This document shows positions 1 to 6,900 of a stretch of 17,507 nt of DNA, one piece after another. The position numbers were made by a program, and so were the translations under genes. How positions within the stretch are numbered: the stretch's first letter is position 1; each line of letters opens with the position of its first letter. Origin of the DNA: CAYWTX01 sp964461295 (GTDB lineage Bacteria > Planctomycetota > Phycisphaerae > SM23-33); the NCBI GenBank assembly GCA_964461295.1, contig CAYWTX010000467.1, forward strand, positions 1 to 17,507, read 5' to 3'. Under the pieces are notes generated by a model, which worked only from the letters and a program-made list of their open reading frames with translations, did not search any database and had not been told where the DNA came from.

Positions 1-884
1 TCGCCGGCGCGGGAACCGTGTCGGGCAACGTGCGCGCGGTCTTGTTCAAGAACTGCCGGCGCGTCCGCGTCGAGGGCGTCACCGTGATCAGCCGGCTGCG
101 GTGGACGCTCCACCTTCTCTACTGCGACGGCGTGGTCGTCGAGAACTGCCGCTTCACGACCGACGGCACCAACACCGACGGCGTCAACCCCGATTCGTCG
201 CGCAACGTCGTGATTCGCAAGTGCCGTTTCAGCACCGGCGACGACTGCATCGCCGTCAAGAGCGGAACGAACGCCGAGGGCGTGAAGGTCGGCCGGCCCA
301 GCGAGAACATCACGATCGAGGACTGCGTCATGGAGAAGGGACACGGCGGCGTTTCCATAGGCAGCGAGATGTCGGGAGGGGTCCGCAACGTGACGATCAC
401 GCGGTGCGACATCTCCGGCTGCGGTTCGGGCATCCGGCTGAAGACCCGCAGGGGGCGCGGCGGGTTCATCGAAGGGATCACCGTGACCGATTGCCGCATC
501 AACAAGGTGGGGACGGCGCTGCTGGTGGACATGCTCTACCGGTACACCCCGGGCAGGGATCCCATTCCCGGCCCCCCTGGCATTCCCGTCCTCCGCCGGC
601 TGTCCTTCGCCAACATCGCCGGCGAAGGCAACCGCACGGCCTTGTCGCTTGTCGGCATGCCCGACAGCGTCATTGACGGCATCGCCCTGAAGAACGTCAA
701 GCTGACCGGCGGCAGCCCCGGCCGCATCGAGAACGCCAAGGGCGTCGTCGTCGAGGGCCTGACCGTGGACGGCCCGCTGAAGCTGGTGAACGTGGAGGCA
801 ACCGGGCTGCCGTCGGCCGCAAGCACCCAGCCCGCGACCACCCGACCCGCGGCGCCGGCGAGGATGGCCATCTCAGCGTTCTAG
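1..884 (+). CDS. GH28 polygalacturonase-like glycoside hydrolase, 5' end outside window
   Basis: The reading frame is open from base 3, so the gene begins upstream. The GTG at 18 is only the first possible start inside the window. Counting from it, 288 residues of a right-handed beta-helix remain, with repeated turns of the type N-V-x-I-x-x-C. All four conserved GH28 catalytic blocks are visible: NTDG (52-55), DD (75-76, in STGDDCIAVKSG), GHG (108-110, followed by GVSIGSE) and RLK (140-142, the usual RIK). The family hydrolyses alpha-1,4-galacturonan (pectin) by inversion, normally outside the cytoplasm. The signal peptide would be in the missing part. The tail (268-281) is rich in Ser, Thr, Gln, Pro and Ala and is probably disordered. 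The TAG stop overlaps the stop of the convergent hexuronate-type transporter, which fits a pectin/galacturonate role. Exact substrate (galacturonan, rhamnogalacturonan or xylogalacturonan) cannot be told from sequence. Confidence 0.93.
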   Translation, partial: AGAGTVSGNVRAVLFKNCRRVRVEGVTVISRLRWTLHLLYCDGVVVENCRFTTDGTNTDGVNPDSSRNVVIRKCRFSTGDDCIAVKSGTNAEGVKVGRPSENITIEDCVMEKGHGGVSIGSEMSGGVRNVTITRCDISGCGSGIRLKTRRGRGGFIEGITVTDCRINKVGTALLVDMLYRYTPGRDPIPGPPGIPVLRRLSFANIAGEGNRTALSLVGMPDSVIDGIALKNVKLTGGSPGRIENAKGVVVEGLTVDGPLKLVNVEATGLPSAASTQPATTRPAAPARMAISAF

Positions 885-2194
885 ACCTCGATGGGTTTCA
901 GCCTCGGCGCCAGGACGTGAATGAGGACGAAGGCCGCCATGTAGGTGACGCCGGCGATGAAGAAGATCGGGATGTAGCTGCCGGTCCACTGGAGGATGTG
1001 GCCGATGGTCTGGGACAGGAGGATGCCGCCGACGGCGCCGGCCATGCCCCCGACGCCGACGATCGTGCCGACCGCCCTGCGCGGGAACATGTCCGAGACC
1101 AGCGTGAAGACGTTGGCCGACCAGCCCTGGTGGGCGGCGGCGGCCAGACTGATCAGGCCGATGGCAACCCACTGGTTGGAGGCATGGGGGGCGTAGGTCA
1201 CGGGGAGGATGCAGACGGCGCAGATCAGCATGGCGGTCTTGCGCGCGGCGTTGACGCTCCAGCCTCGCTTGATCCAGTGCGACGACAGCCAACCCCCGCC
1301 GATGCTGCCGACGTCGGCGACGAGGTAGATGACGACCAGGGGCAGGCAGACTTCCTTGAGGGACACCTTGAAACTCGAGTCCAGGAACTTCGGCGTCCAG
1401 TACAGGTAGAACCACCAGACGGCGTCGGTGAGGAACCTGCCCAGCATCAACGCCCAGGTCTGCCGGCACCCCAGGAGGCGGACCCAGGACAAGCGGTCGG
1501 CAGGCTCTTCGCCGTCGCTGACGACGTGCCGCAGTTCCTCCGGCGTGATACGCGGGTGTTCCGTCGGGCGGCGGTACAACGGCACCCAGGCGACCAGCCA
1601 GAACAGCCCCAGGCCGCCGGTAATGTAGAACGCCCACTCCCATCCCCAGTTCAGCGCGATCCACGGCACGGTGGCGGGGGCGACAATGGCCCCGACGTTC
1701 GAGCCGGCGTTGAAGATCCCCGTGGCCAGCGCCCGCTCGCGCCTGGGGAACCATTCGGCGACGGTCTTCACGGCGGCGGGGAAGTTGCCGGCCTCGCCGA
1801 ACCCCAGGACGAAACGGCAGCACGCGAATTGGACAACGGTGCGGGCCAGACCGTGCGCCATCGCGGCCAGGCTCCAGATGACCAACGCAACCGAATAGCC
1901 CAGGCGGGTCCCCATCCAGTCGATCGCCCGCCCGGCCAGGAGCAGTCCCACCGCGTAGGCCACCTGGAAGCTGGTGACGATGTGTCCGTACTGCACCTCG
2001 TTCCAGCCGATCTCCTTGCCCAGCGTCGGAGCGAGGATGCCGAGGACCTGGCGGTCCACGTAGTTGACCGTCGTCGCGAAGAACAGCAGGGCGCAGATGA
2101 CCCACCGGTAATGGCGGAAGCCGCCCCCGGCGGGCGGCGGCGGGCCTTGGGGGGGATCGACGGCGGAACCGGGCTCGCGACCCATGGACGACAC
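881..2194 (-). CDS. MFS transporter, ACS family, hexuronate (ExuT)-like
   Basis: About 437 residues, normal for the anion:cation symporter group of the major facilitator superfamily, with alternating hydrophobic segments consistent with 12 membrane helices. The first helix region carries NYVDRQVLG (44-52). The loop after helix 2 has GRAIDWMGTRLG (88-99), the MFS motif A position. RFVLGFGEAGNFPAAVKTV and WFPRRERALATGIFNAGSNVG follow; these blocks are typical of hexuronate/glucarate transporters. The likely role is proton-driven uptake of galacturonate or glucuronate released by the neighbouring polygalacturonase. The frame opens after a stop at 2207-2209. The GTG at 2194 is the longest start, but the ATG at 2185 (residue 4) is equally likely, and neither has a clear Shine-Dalgarno. 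The 20-residue Pro/Gly-rich N-terminus is cytoplasmic. Its stop shares CTAG (881-884) with the convergent GH28 gene. Confidence 0.92.
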   Translation of the reverse strand: MSSMGREPGSAVDPPQGPPPPAGGGFRHYRWVICALLFFATTVNYVDRQVLGILAPTLGKEIGWNEVQYGHIVTSFQVAYAVGLLLAGRAIDWMGTRLGYSVALVIWSLAAMAHGLARTVVQFACCRFVLGFGEAGNFPAAVKTVAEWFPRRERALATGIFNAGSNVGAIVAPATVPWIALNWGWEWAFYITGGLGLFWLVAWVPLYRRPTEHPRITPEELRHVVSDGEEPADRLSWVRLLGCRQTWALMLGRFLTDAVWWFYLYWTPKFLDSSFKVSLKEVCLPLVVIYLVADVGSIGGGWLSSHWIKRGWSVNAARKTAMLICAVCILPVTYAPHASNQWVAIGLISLAAAAHQGWSANVFTLVSDMFPRRAVGTIVGVGGMAGAVGGILLSQTIGHILQWTGSYIPIFFIAGVTYMAAFVLIHVLAPRLKPIEV

Positions 2195-2252
2195 CAGCTT
2201 TCGTGGTCATGCGCGCGTCCGCCTGACCTCAGGGGACGGAGGCGAAGTGGGC

Positions 2253-2281
2253 ATTATCCACGCGGCCCCCGCGTTCCTCAA
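2253..2281 (-). promoter_or_regulatory. sigma70-type promoter for the MFS transporter
   Basis: On the minus strand TTGAGG (2281-2276) and GATAAT (2258-2253) are separated by exactly 17 nt, a good match to TTGACA-N17-TATAAT. Transcription would start near 2246, about 50-60 nt before the transporter start. It lies in the 230 bp divergent gap between the transporter and the gene at 2425. No equally good promoter was seen for the plus-strand gene. Confidence 0.42.
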
Positions 2282-2424
2282 GGCGTTTCCGGGTGTTGAT
2301 GTTGTTGGTGTGCCGAGGCCGCTTGAGGCGATGCCATGGAGCGTTTCGCGGCGCGGCGGGAGGGAGGAACGTCTCACGGCGTCGCCACCAACCTGCCCCG
2401 GACCAGTTCGTAATGGAGACCTGT

Positions 2425-4494
2425 ATGAATCACTCCCGCGCAACGGTGGCCCTGCTGGCGGCGGCCATGCCCTGGTCGGTGCAGACGTATCCCGACGAAG
2501 CGGCCCTCCAGAAGCGCATCGCCGCCACCGTGCCCGCCTTGGCGAAGTTGGACTACGGCAAGCGGTCGCTGGCCCTGTCCAAGTGCCCGGACACCGGCCT
2601 GCCGGTGCGCACCTGGGCCGTGCAGGGCGATCCGATCATCTCGCCGTACACCGGGCGGCAGTACGTGCAGGGCGAGACGGGTTACTTCGGCCCCAAGCTT
2701 CGTGACGCCCAGGGCAGGATCTTCCGCTTCGGCGGCGATCCGCTGAAGTACGACCTGCCGCCATGCACCGCGCGAATGCTGCTGGATCCCAACGACGCGC
2801 CTCTGCGGGCGTTCCTCGCCATCCCGGGCAACCTCAACCAGCAGTACCACTTCGCCTGCGTCAACTGGGCCAGGTTCCACGGGTTGGCGGCCGACAGGAT
2901 GGGCGAGCCGTGGAAGAGGGACTTCGCCGCGGCGGTGGCGGCATACCGGGAGGGGCGCCTGCCCTCCGACGGGCCGCGCGAGCACGTCGCCTCCGCGCCG
3001 TTCTCGCACGACCTGGTCGGCGAGGAGAACGAGTTCTTCGGCGGCAGGGCCAGCGACGGCGGCACCGAGAACCACAAGACGATGTGGCGCACCAGCGGCC
3101 TGCTCTACTCGCAGATCCTCGGCCCCGACGCCAGGGTCTCCGGCCACGCGGCCCCCGAGGCCGAGCGGATCACCAGCAAGGTGCTGGCCCGCGGCTGGCA
3201 GGACATCCTCAAGGTGGGCAACGGCGAATGGGATTCGTCGTCGTACTACCCCTTCCACGTGCGGGGGTTCCTCAACCTGTACGATTTCTCGCCGAAGGAA
3301 GAGACCCGCGACCTGGCCCGGTTCGCCCTGGACTACTACTTCGCCACCTACGGGCTGAAGGTGCTCAACGGCAACTTCGCGGGCGCACAGAAGCGCGGGT
3401 ACGTTTCGGGCTTCGGCATGGGCGCGATGGACCTCATGTGCTGGGCGTTCGTGGCCCGCACGAACCAGCCGGTCGCCCCCGAGCCGGTGCTGACGATCCA
3501 CCAGGCCACCACGAAGTACCGCCCCAATCGCGTGCTCTGCAACATCATCGCCAAGAACGTGCCCCTGCCGTTCGAGGCGAGGATGGCCAGGCCGACCTAT
3601 CACCTCAGGGACCGCAACGCCTGCCAGGAGACCTTCTACTGCGATGGCGCTCTGGCCCTGGGCAGCGTCGCGATGACGATGGAGGACAACCCCACGCAGC
3701 AGACGGTGTGGTCGCTCGCCTGCCGCGCCGCGGCCGGCAACCTGATCTTCGGCGGCGGACAGCCGAAGTTCCGTTCCCCGGAAGGCCACAGCCGCCACAC
3801 CCAGGTCGTGCAGAAGCGGTCATCGCTGGCGGTCCTGACGGCGGGCAAGGACCTCGAACTTCTCGCCGACGGCCTGAGCAACGAGCAGCGGTGGGAGAAG
3901 GCCCCCGCGGCGGCGGAGACCTGGCTGTTCGTACCGCGCGGAGCGAAGGTCGTCTTCGAAGACCGCGAACGGATCCTCATCGACGCCGGCGAGGCGTGGG
4001 TGCTCGTCCGCCCCATCGGACGGACGGCGTGGATGAAGTCAGCCGCCCCGGCTTCGACCCAGCCGGACAAGAAGGCCTCGCTGGCCGGGACGTTGGCGAT
4101 GTACGACATCCTGGTGGTCTCGGGCCGCGGCAGCGGCTACGTCGTGGACGCGGCGTTGAAGAAGACGTATGCCGGCCAGGCCGCGATCCTGAAGGCGGCC
4201 GGGGCCAAGCCGCTGGAAGTCGCCGCCGAACCGGCCTTCCGCGCGCGGTACGCCACCCTGGCCGGCGACACGGTTGAGGTCCGGCACGAGCCTGCCGACC
4301 TGCGCGCCTCGGCAAGCATCAACGGAAAGGCGGTGGACTGGTCGGCCTGGGCCGATGGCGGCGTCTACGACAGCCCCTACGTGAAGGTGAAGGACGGGCG
4401 GATGACCGTCACCGACGGACACGAGGGATACGTGGTGGACTTCACCGGCCAGCGCCCGGTCTGGCGGGAACTGCCTCGCGATGCGGCGAAGTGA
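2425..4494 (+). CDS. Exported large enzyme, possible (alpha/alpha)-toroid polysaccharide lyase or hydrolase
   Basis: The ATG at 2425 is chosen because GGAG (2415-2418) lies 6 nt upstream; an in-frame ATG at 2413 and longer forms lack such a site. The product has 689 residues. It starts with a short Sec-like signal (MNHSRATVALLAAAMPWSV). The first ~400 residues look helical, with Trp/Tyr-rich blocks such as NQQYHFACVNWARFHG (138-153), GGTENHKTMWRTSG (212-225), NGEWDSSSYYPFH (266-278) and NFAGAQKRGY (317-326). The rest is mostly beta-strand. A helical toroid followed by beta-sheets, with Asn-His, Tyr and Arg clusters, recalls alginate/chondroitin/heparin lyases. I do not recognise the family, so this is inference; a glycoside hydrolase or a catalytically inactive relative is possible. 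It is a monocistronic unit beside the pectin genes. A Ser-Thr-Gln-Pro stretch sits mid-protein, near residue 545. Confidence 0.9.
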   Translation: MNHSRATVALLAAAMPWSVQTYPDEAALQKRIAATVPALAKLDYGKRSLALSKCPDTGLPVRTWAVQGDPIISPYTGRQYVQGETGYFGPKLRDAQGRIFRFGGDPLKYDLPPCTARMLLDPNDAPLRAFLAIPGNLNQQYHFACVNWARFHGLAADRMGEPWKRDFAAAVAAYREGRLPSDGPREHVASAPFSHDLVGEENEFFGGRASDGGTENHKTMWRTSGLLYSQILGPDARVSGHAAPEAERITSKVLARGWQDILKVGNGEWDSSSYYPFHVRGFLNLYDFSPKEETRDLARFALDYYFATYGLKVLNGNFAGAQKRGYVSGFGMGAMDLMCWAFVARTNQPVAPEPVLTIHQATTKYRPNRVLCNIIAKNVPLPFEARMARPTYHLRDRNACQETFYCDGALALGSVAMTMEDNPTQQTVWSLACRAAAGNLIFGGGQPKFRSPEGHSRHTQVVQKRSSLAVLTAGKDLELLADGLSNEQRWEKAPAAAETWLFVPRGAKVVFEDRERILIDAGEAWVLVRPIGRTAWMKSAAPASTQPDKKASLAGTLAMYDILVVSGRGSGYVVDAALKKTYAGQAAILKAAGAKPLEVAAEPAFRARYATLAGDTVEVRHEPADLRASASINGKAVDWSAWADGGVYDSPYVKVKDGRMTVTDGHEGYVVDFTGQRPVWRELPRDAAK

Positions 4495-4700
4495 CGCCTG
4501 TCGGCGCGGGTGACCCGCTCGCCGTCGAGAATGAGGCGCTGGCAGCCCCTGGCGGCGGCCCGCTGCACGCCCAGCGGCCAGGGAAGTTGACGGACCGGGT
4601 TCCCACGTTCCAGCCCCGCAACAGTTCACCGGCTTGCGGGAAGCCGGCGGCAAAGCTGTCACCTGGCCTGTCAGCTATCAGTCCGGGTGTTGATGTTGTC
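4495..4700. other. Intergenic, no gene seen
   Basis: No credible coding frame was found here: open frames on either strand lack a ribosome site and resemble nothing I recognise. The only notable element is an 18-base sequence at 4682-4699 that is repeated exactly at 2288-2305. Confidence 0.5.
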
Positions 4701-4724
4701 AGCCCGGCTGCGCAGCGGGCTTTG
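4701..4724 (+). terminator. Possible rho-independent terminator after the toroid-enzyme gene
   Basis: AGCCC (4701-4705) pairs with GGGCT (4717-4721). Inside, GCTG (4707-4710) pairs with CAGC (4713-4716), leaving one bulged G. Three Ts (4721-4723) follow. The stem is strong but the T-tract is short and it sits ~200 nt after the stop codon, just before the aspS promoter. Confidence 0.4.
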
Positions 4725-4755
4725 GACGGGTCATTCGTTTCTCGGCTGAAGGCGA

Positions 4756-4783
4756 TGGACACGTTGCCCCGAACCGGTATACT
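4756..4783 (+). promoter_or_regulatory. sigma70-type promoter of the T-box/aspS unit
   Basis: TGGACA (4756-4761; one mismatch to TTGACA) and TATACT (4778-4783) are separated by 16 nt. Transcription would start near 4790, directly at the 5' edge of the T-box fold and ~330 nt before the aspS start codon. The fit of position with the RNA structure supports both calls. Confidence 0.6.
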
Positions 4784-4789
4784 GAACAG

Positions 4790-5090
4790 TGCAAAGGCAT
4801 TGAAGTGGAATAGTAGGCGTTGAGGTCGGCCAAAGAGAGCCGGGGACGGTGGAAGCCTGGCGCTGGACCAACGCCCAAGACACCACGGAGCCGCGCACCG
4901 AACACCGTCGGGCAACCGGCGACAAGTAGACTGCGACGGAAGCCCCGCCGTGATCTGGGGAAGCCATCGGGTGTGGCGCAAAAGCGGATGGAACACCGGC
5001 GCAAGCCGCCGAAGTTCCGTCAACGAAGGTGGTACCGCGGGATATGAACGTCCTCCCGTCCTTCATGGGCGAGAGGACGTTTCGTTTCCT
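4790..5090 (+). ncRNA. T-box riboswitch, specifier GAC (Asp), transcriptional control of aspS
   Basis: T-box leaders bind a tRNA and read through a terminator when that tRNA is uncharged. Stem I: GUGG (4805-4808) pairs with CCAC (4883-4886), then an internal loop, then GGCGUUG (4816-4822) with CAACGCC (4869-4875). The loop carries AGUA (4812-4815) on its 5' side and, on its 3' side, CAAGACA (4876-4882), placing GAC (4879-4881), an Asp codon, in the specifier position. The distal part has the conserved AGAGA (4834-4838) and a 6 bp end stem (4839-4844/4856-4861). A hairpin at 4906-4921 and a branched domain closed by GACGGAA (4935-4941) and UUCCGUC (5015-5021) follow. The antiterminator pairs GAAGG (5025-5029) with CCUUC (5060-5064) and GCGGGA (5037-5042) with UCCCGU (5054-5059) around the tRNA-binding bulge UGGUACC (5030-5036). 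The codon agrees with the downstream AspRS. Confidence 0.93.
5047..5083 (+). terminator. T-box-controlled intrinsic terminator
   Basis: AACGUCCUC (5047-5055) pairs perfectly with GAGGACGUU (5073-5081), followed by a modestly U-rich stretch (UUUCGUUU, overlapping the stem end). The 5' arm shares bases 5054-5055 with the antiterminator, and the hairpin encloses the antiterminator 3' arm, so the two folds exclude each other. Binding of uncharged tRNA-Asp at the UGGU bulge (5030-5033) would favour read-through. Confidence 0.85.
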
Positions 5091-5119
5091 GGCGCGGCCG
5101 ATGCCGCAAGAGGTGCCAC

Positions 5120-6418
5120 ATGCAACCGAGAGTGTTGTCGGCGGAGTTGCCCAGCCGGTTCGGGCAGCAGGTTCTCCTTCTGGGCTGGGTGCACCGCATC
5201 CGCGACTTCGGCGGTCTGCGGTTCCTGGTTCTGCGCGACCGCGCCGGGCTGGCGCAGGTCGTCGTTCCCGCCGGCGTCGACATGGGCGACATCGGCTGCG
5301 AGTGGACTGTCTCCGTCTCAGGACGTTGCCGGGCCGAAGCTCGCGCCCCGGCCGGGGCCGAGGTGCTGGCCGATGCCGTCGAACCGGTCTCGCGCGCCCA
5401 GACGCCCCCGCTGGAGGTCTTCAGCCCCCACGCAGCCAGGAAGAACCGCCCCGAGACGCTGCTGGATCATCGGGCCGTCAGCCTGCGCATCCCGGACGTG
5501 CTGGACGTCTTCCGCGTGCAGGCCGTCGTGGTGGAAGCGTTCCGCGCGTACCTGCGCGCACAGGGCTTCACGGAGATCGTGACGCCCAAGCTGGTGCTGG
5601 CCGGGGCTGAAGGCGGCTCGGCCGTCTTCAAGGTGGAGTACTACGACGGCACGGCCTACCTGGCCCAGAGCCCGCAGTTCTACAAGCAGATGATGGTCGG
5701 CAGCGGCCTGGAGCGGGTCTTCGAGGCCGGCCATGCCTACCGCGCGGAGAAGTCGGAGACCTCGCGCCATTTGACGGAGTACCTGAGCCTGGACTTCGAG
5801 ATGGGGTTCATCGAGTCCGAGCAGGATGTGATGCGGATGCACAACGGCCTGGTGCGGGCGATCTTCGAGGCGGTGAACGGGCAATGCGAGGCCATCTTGC
5901 GGCGGCGCGGCGTGACGCTGCCGCCTGTGGGCGATATCCCGCGGGTTTCGTTTCCGCGAGCCAGGGAGATCCTGCGCGACCGCTTCGGCAGGAAGCACGG
6001 CATGGAAGGCGACCTCGACACCGAGGGCGAGCGGCTGATCTGCCAATGGGCGACGGACGAGCTCGGCAGCGAACTGCTGTTCGTCACGGGCTACCACGTG
6101 GCGAACCGGCCGGTCTACACGATGCCCGACGCGGGCGAGGCGCCGCTGACGCGGTCGTTCGACCTTCTGTTCCGCGGCGTGGAGATCACCACCGGCGGCC
6201 AGCGGATCCACGACTACGAACAGTTGGTGGAGAGCATTCGTTCGCGCGGGTTGGACCCGGCCGCGTATGAAGGCTACCTGGAGTGCTTCCGGCACGGGAC
6301 CTGTCCGCACGGCGGGATGGGCATGGGAGTCGAGCGGCTGCTGATGCAGATGCTGGGCCTGGGCAGCATCAAGGAGGCCAGTCTGTTTCCCCGCGACCGC
6401 TACCGCCTGACGCCGTAG
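5120..6418 (+). CDS. aspS: Aspartyl-tRNA synthetase, archaeal type, predicted non-discriminating
   Basis: 432 residues, the length of the archaeal/eukaryal-like AspRS, lacking the GAD insertion of the ~590-residue bacterial form. The N-terminal OB-fold anticodon domain (1-105) contains LGWVHRIRDFGG. The class II core has motif 1 near 149-158 (GFTEIVTPKL), the aspartate-site block AQSPQFYKQMM (182-192), motif 2 near 199-228 (RVFEAGHAYRAE) and motif 3 (GMGMGVERLL, near 402-411). It ends in LFPRDRYRLTP, the usual AspRS tail. His25 and Pro77 align without gaps to the positions that are Trp26 and Lys85 in the discriminating Thermococcus enzyme. His/Pro there is the pattern of enzymes that charge both tRNA-Asp and tRNA-Asn (then amidated by GatCAB). 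ATG at 5120 has GAGG 6 nt upstream. Expression is set by the T-box leader. Confidence 0.95.
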   Translation: MQPRVLSAELPSRFGQQVLLLGWVHRIRDFGGLRFLVLRDRAGLAQVVVPAGVDMGDIGCEWTVSVSGRCRAEARAPAGAEVLADAVEPVSRAQTPPLEVFSPHAARKNRPETLLDHRAVSLRIPDVLDVFRVQAVVVEAFRAYLRAQGFTEIVTPKLVLAGAEGGSAVFKVEYYDGTAYLAQSPQFYKQMMVGSGLERVFEAGHAYRAEKSETSRHLTEYLSLDFEMGFIESEQDVMRMHNGLVRAIFEAVNGQCEAILRRRGVTLPPVGDIPRVSFPRAREILRDRFGRKHGMEGDLDTEGERLICQWATDELGSELLFVTGYHVANRPVYTMPDAGEAPLTRSFDLLFRGVEITTGGQRIHDYEQLVESIRSRGLDPAAYEGYLECFRHGTCPHGGMGMGVERLLMQMLGLGSIKEASLFPRDRYRLTP

Positions 6419-6431
6419 CGCGGCGTCCTTT
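6409..6431 (+). terminator. Hairpin at the aspS stop, possible terminator
   Basis: GACGCCG (6409-6415) and CGGCGTC (6421-6427) form a perfect 7 bp stem with a 5 nt loop that contains the TAG stop. CTTT follows. The U-tract is short, so termination strength is uncertain. Confidence 0.4.
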
Positions 6432-6900
6432 CGCAGAGCGGTCCGTGGACCGAGTCACGCCGTGGTGTTGTGCACCGGCAGCCCGGCTGGGCCTGCGCCC
6501 GGAAGTTGCCAATCGCGGCATGGCGAGCAGAATGGCCTTGGACCGGGGGCCGGAAGGACTGAGAGTTTGTGAAAGAATCGCGGAAGCGGCCTTGTCCCTC
6601 TTCGCCCGGAAGGGGCGATCAGGATTTGGCCGGGGGCGTAAGCCCCCGGTACACAAGCAATTAAGCATGGAGCCCCGAAGGGGCGACAGAAGGCGTCGAA
6701 TGCGGACAGAGCATCGACCTCCGATTGTTTCACAAACTCTGGCCGCCGCGTCAGTGGCCGGATCCCGCCCTGACATTCAACGCGCCGAGCGATGTTCTGC
6801 GGCGGGCGATGCTCGACGGCCCGCCGGGCCCGTCGCAGGGACGACAGCCGGCGCGATGGACCCGCCGGGAAGGACGCCGCGCCAGGCATCGCTGCCGCCT
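6419..6900. other. Convergent intergenic region holding repeat copy A
   Basis: This gap separates aspS (+) from the convergent GH123-like gene (-). Its centre is the 184 bp repeat at 6559-6742. The flanks 6430-6558 and 6743-6900 have no recognisable gene. GGCGCG (6850-6855) and CGCGCC (6878-6883) could form a weak stem downstream of the minus-strand gene. Confidence 0.5.
6559..6742 (-). repeat. ~185 bp terminal-inverted-repeat element, copy A (full length)
   Basis: The ends are inverted copies of each other: GAGAGTTTGTGAAAGAATCG at the left, and at the right a sequence whose complement reads AGAGTTTGTGAAACAATCG. Inside are a hairpin CCGGGGGC-GTAA-GCCCCCGG (6630-6649) and two GCCCCGAAGGGGC-type hairpins. 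Read on the minus strand it matches copy B (15294-15480) over its whole length, by eye in about three quarters or more of positions. Both copies stay open in the same frame for ~60 codons (RCSVRIRR, TGGLRPR). It has no transposase, so it resembles a MITE or REP-like intergenic element. Confidence 0.85.

Noticed and set aside
2293..2424. 44-residue N-terminal extension of the toroid enzyme
   Set aside because: The extension is Arg/Gly-rich without export features; the ATG at 2425 has an ideal ribosome site and is followed by a signal-like sequence.
2374..3798. Long minus-strand frame opposite the toroid-enzyme gene
   Set aside because: No ribosome site or recognisable domain, and the plus-strand frame has a signal peptide, a good Shine-Dalgarno and structured motifs.
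4442..5066. Small proteins on either strand across the aspS leader
   Set aside because: Open frames exist, but the region is explained in detail by the T-box RNA fold and none has a convincing ribosome site or similarity.
5101..5119. Upstream ATG at 5101 as the aspS start
   Set aside because: It is not in the aspS reading frame; ATG 5120 has GAGG at proper spacing and yields a family-length N-terminus.
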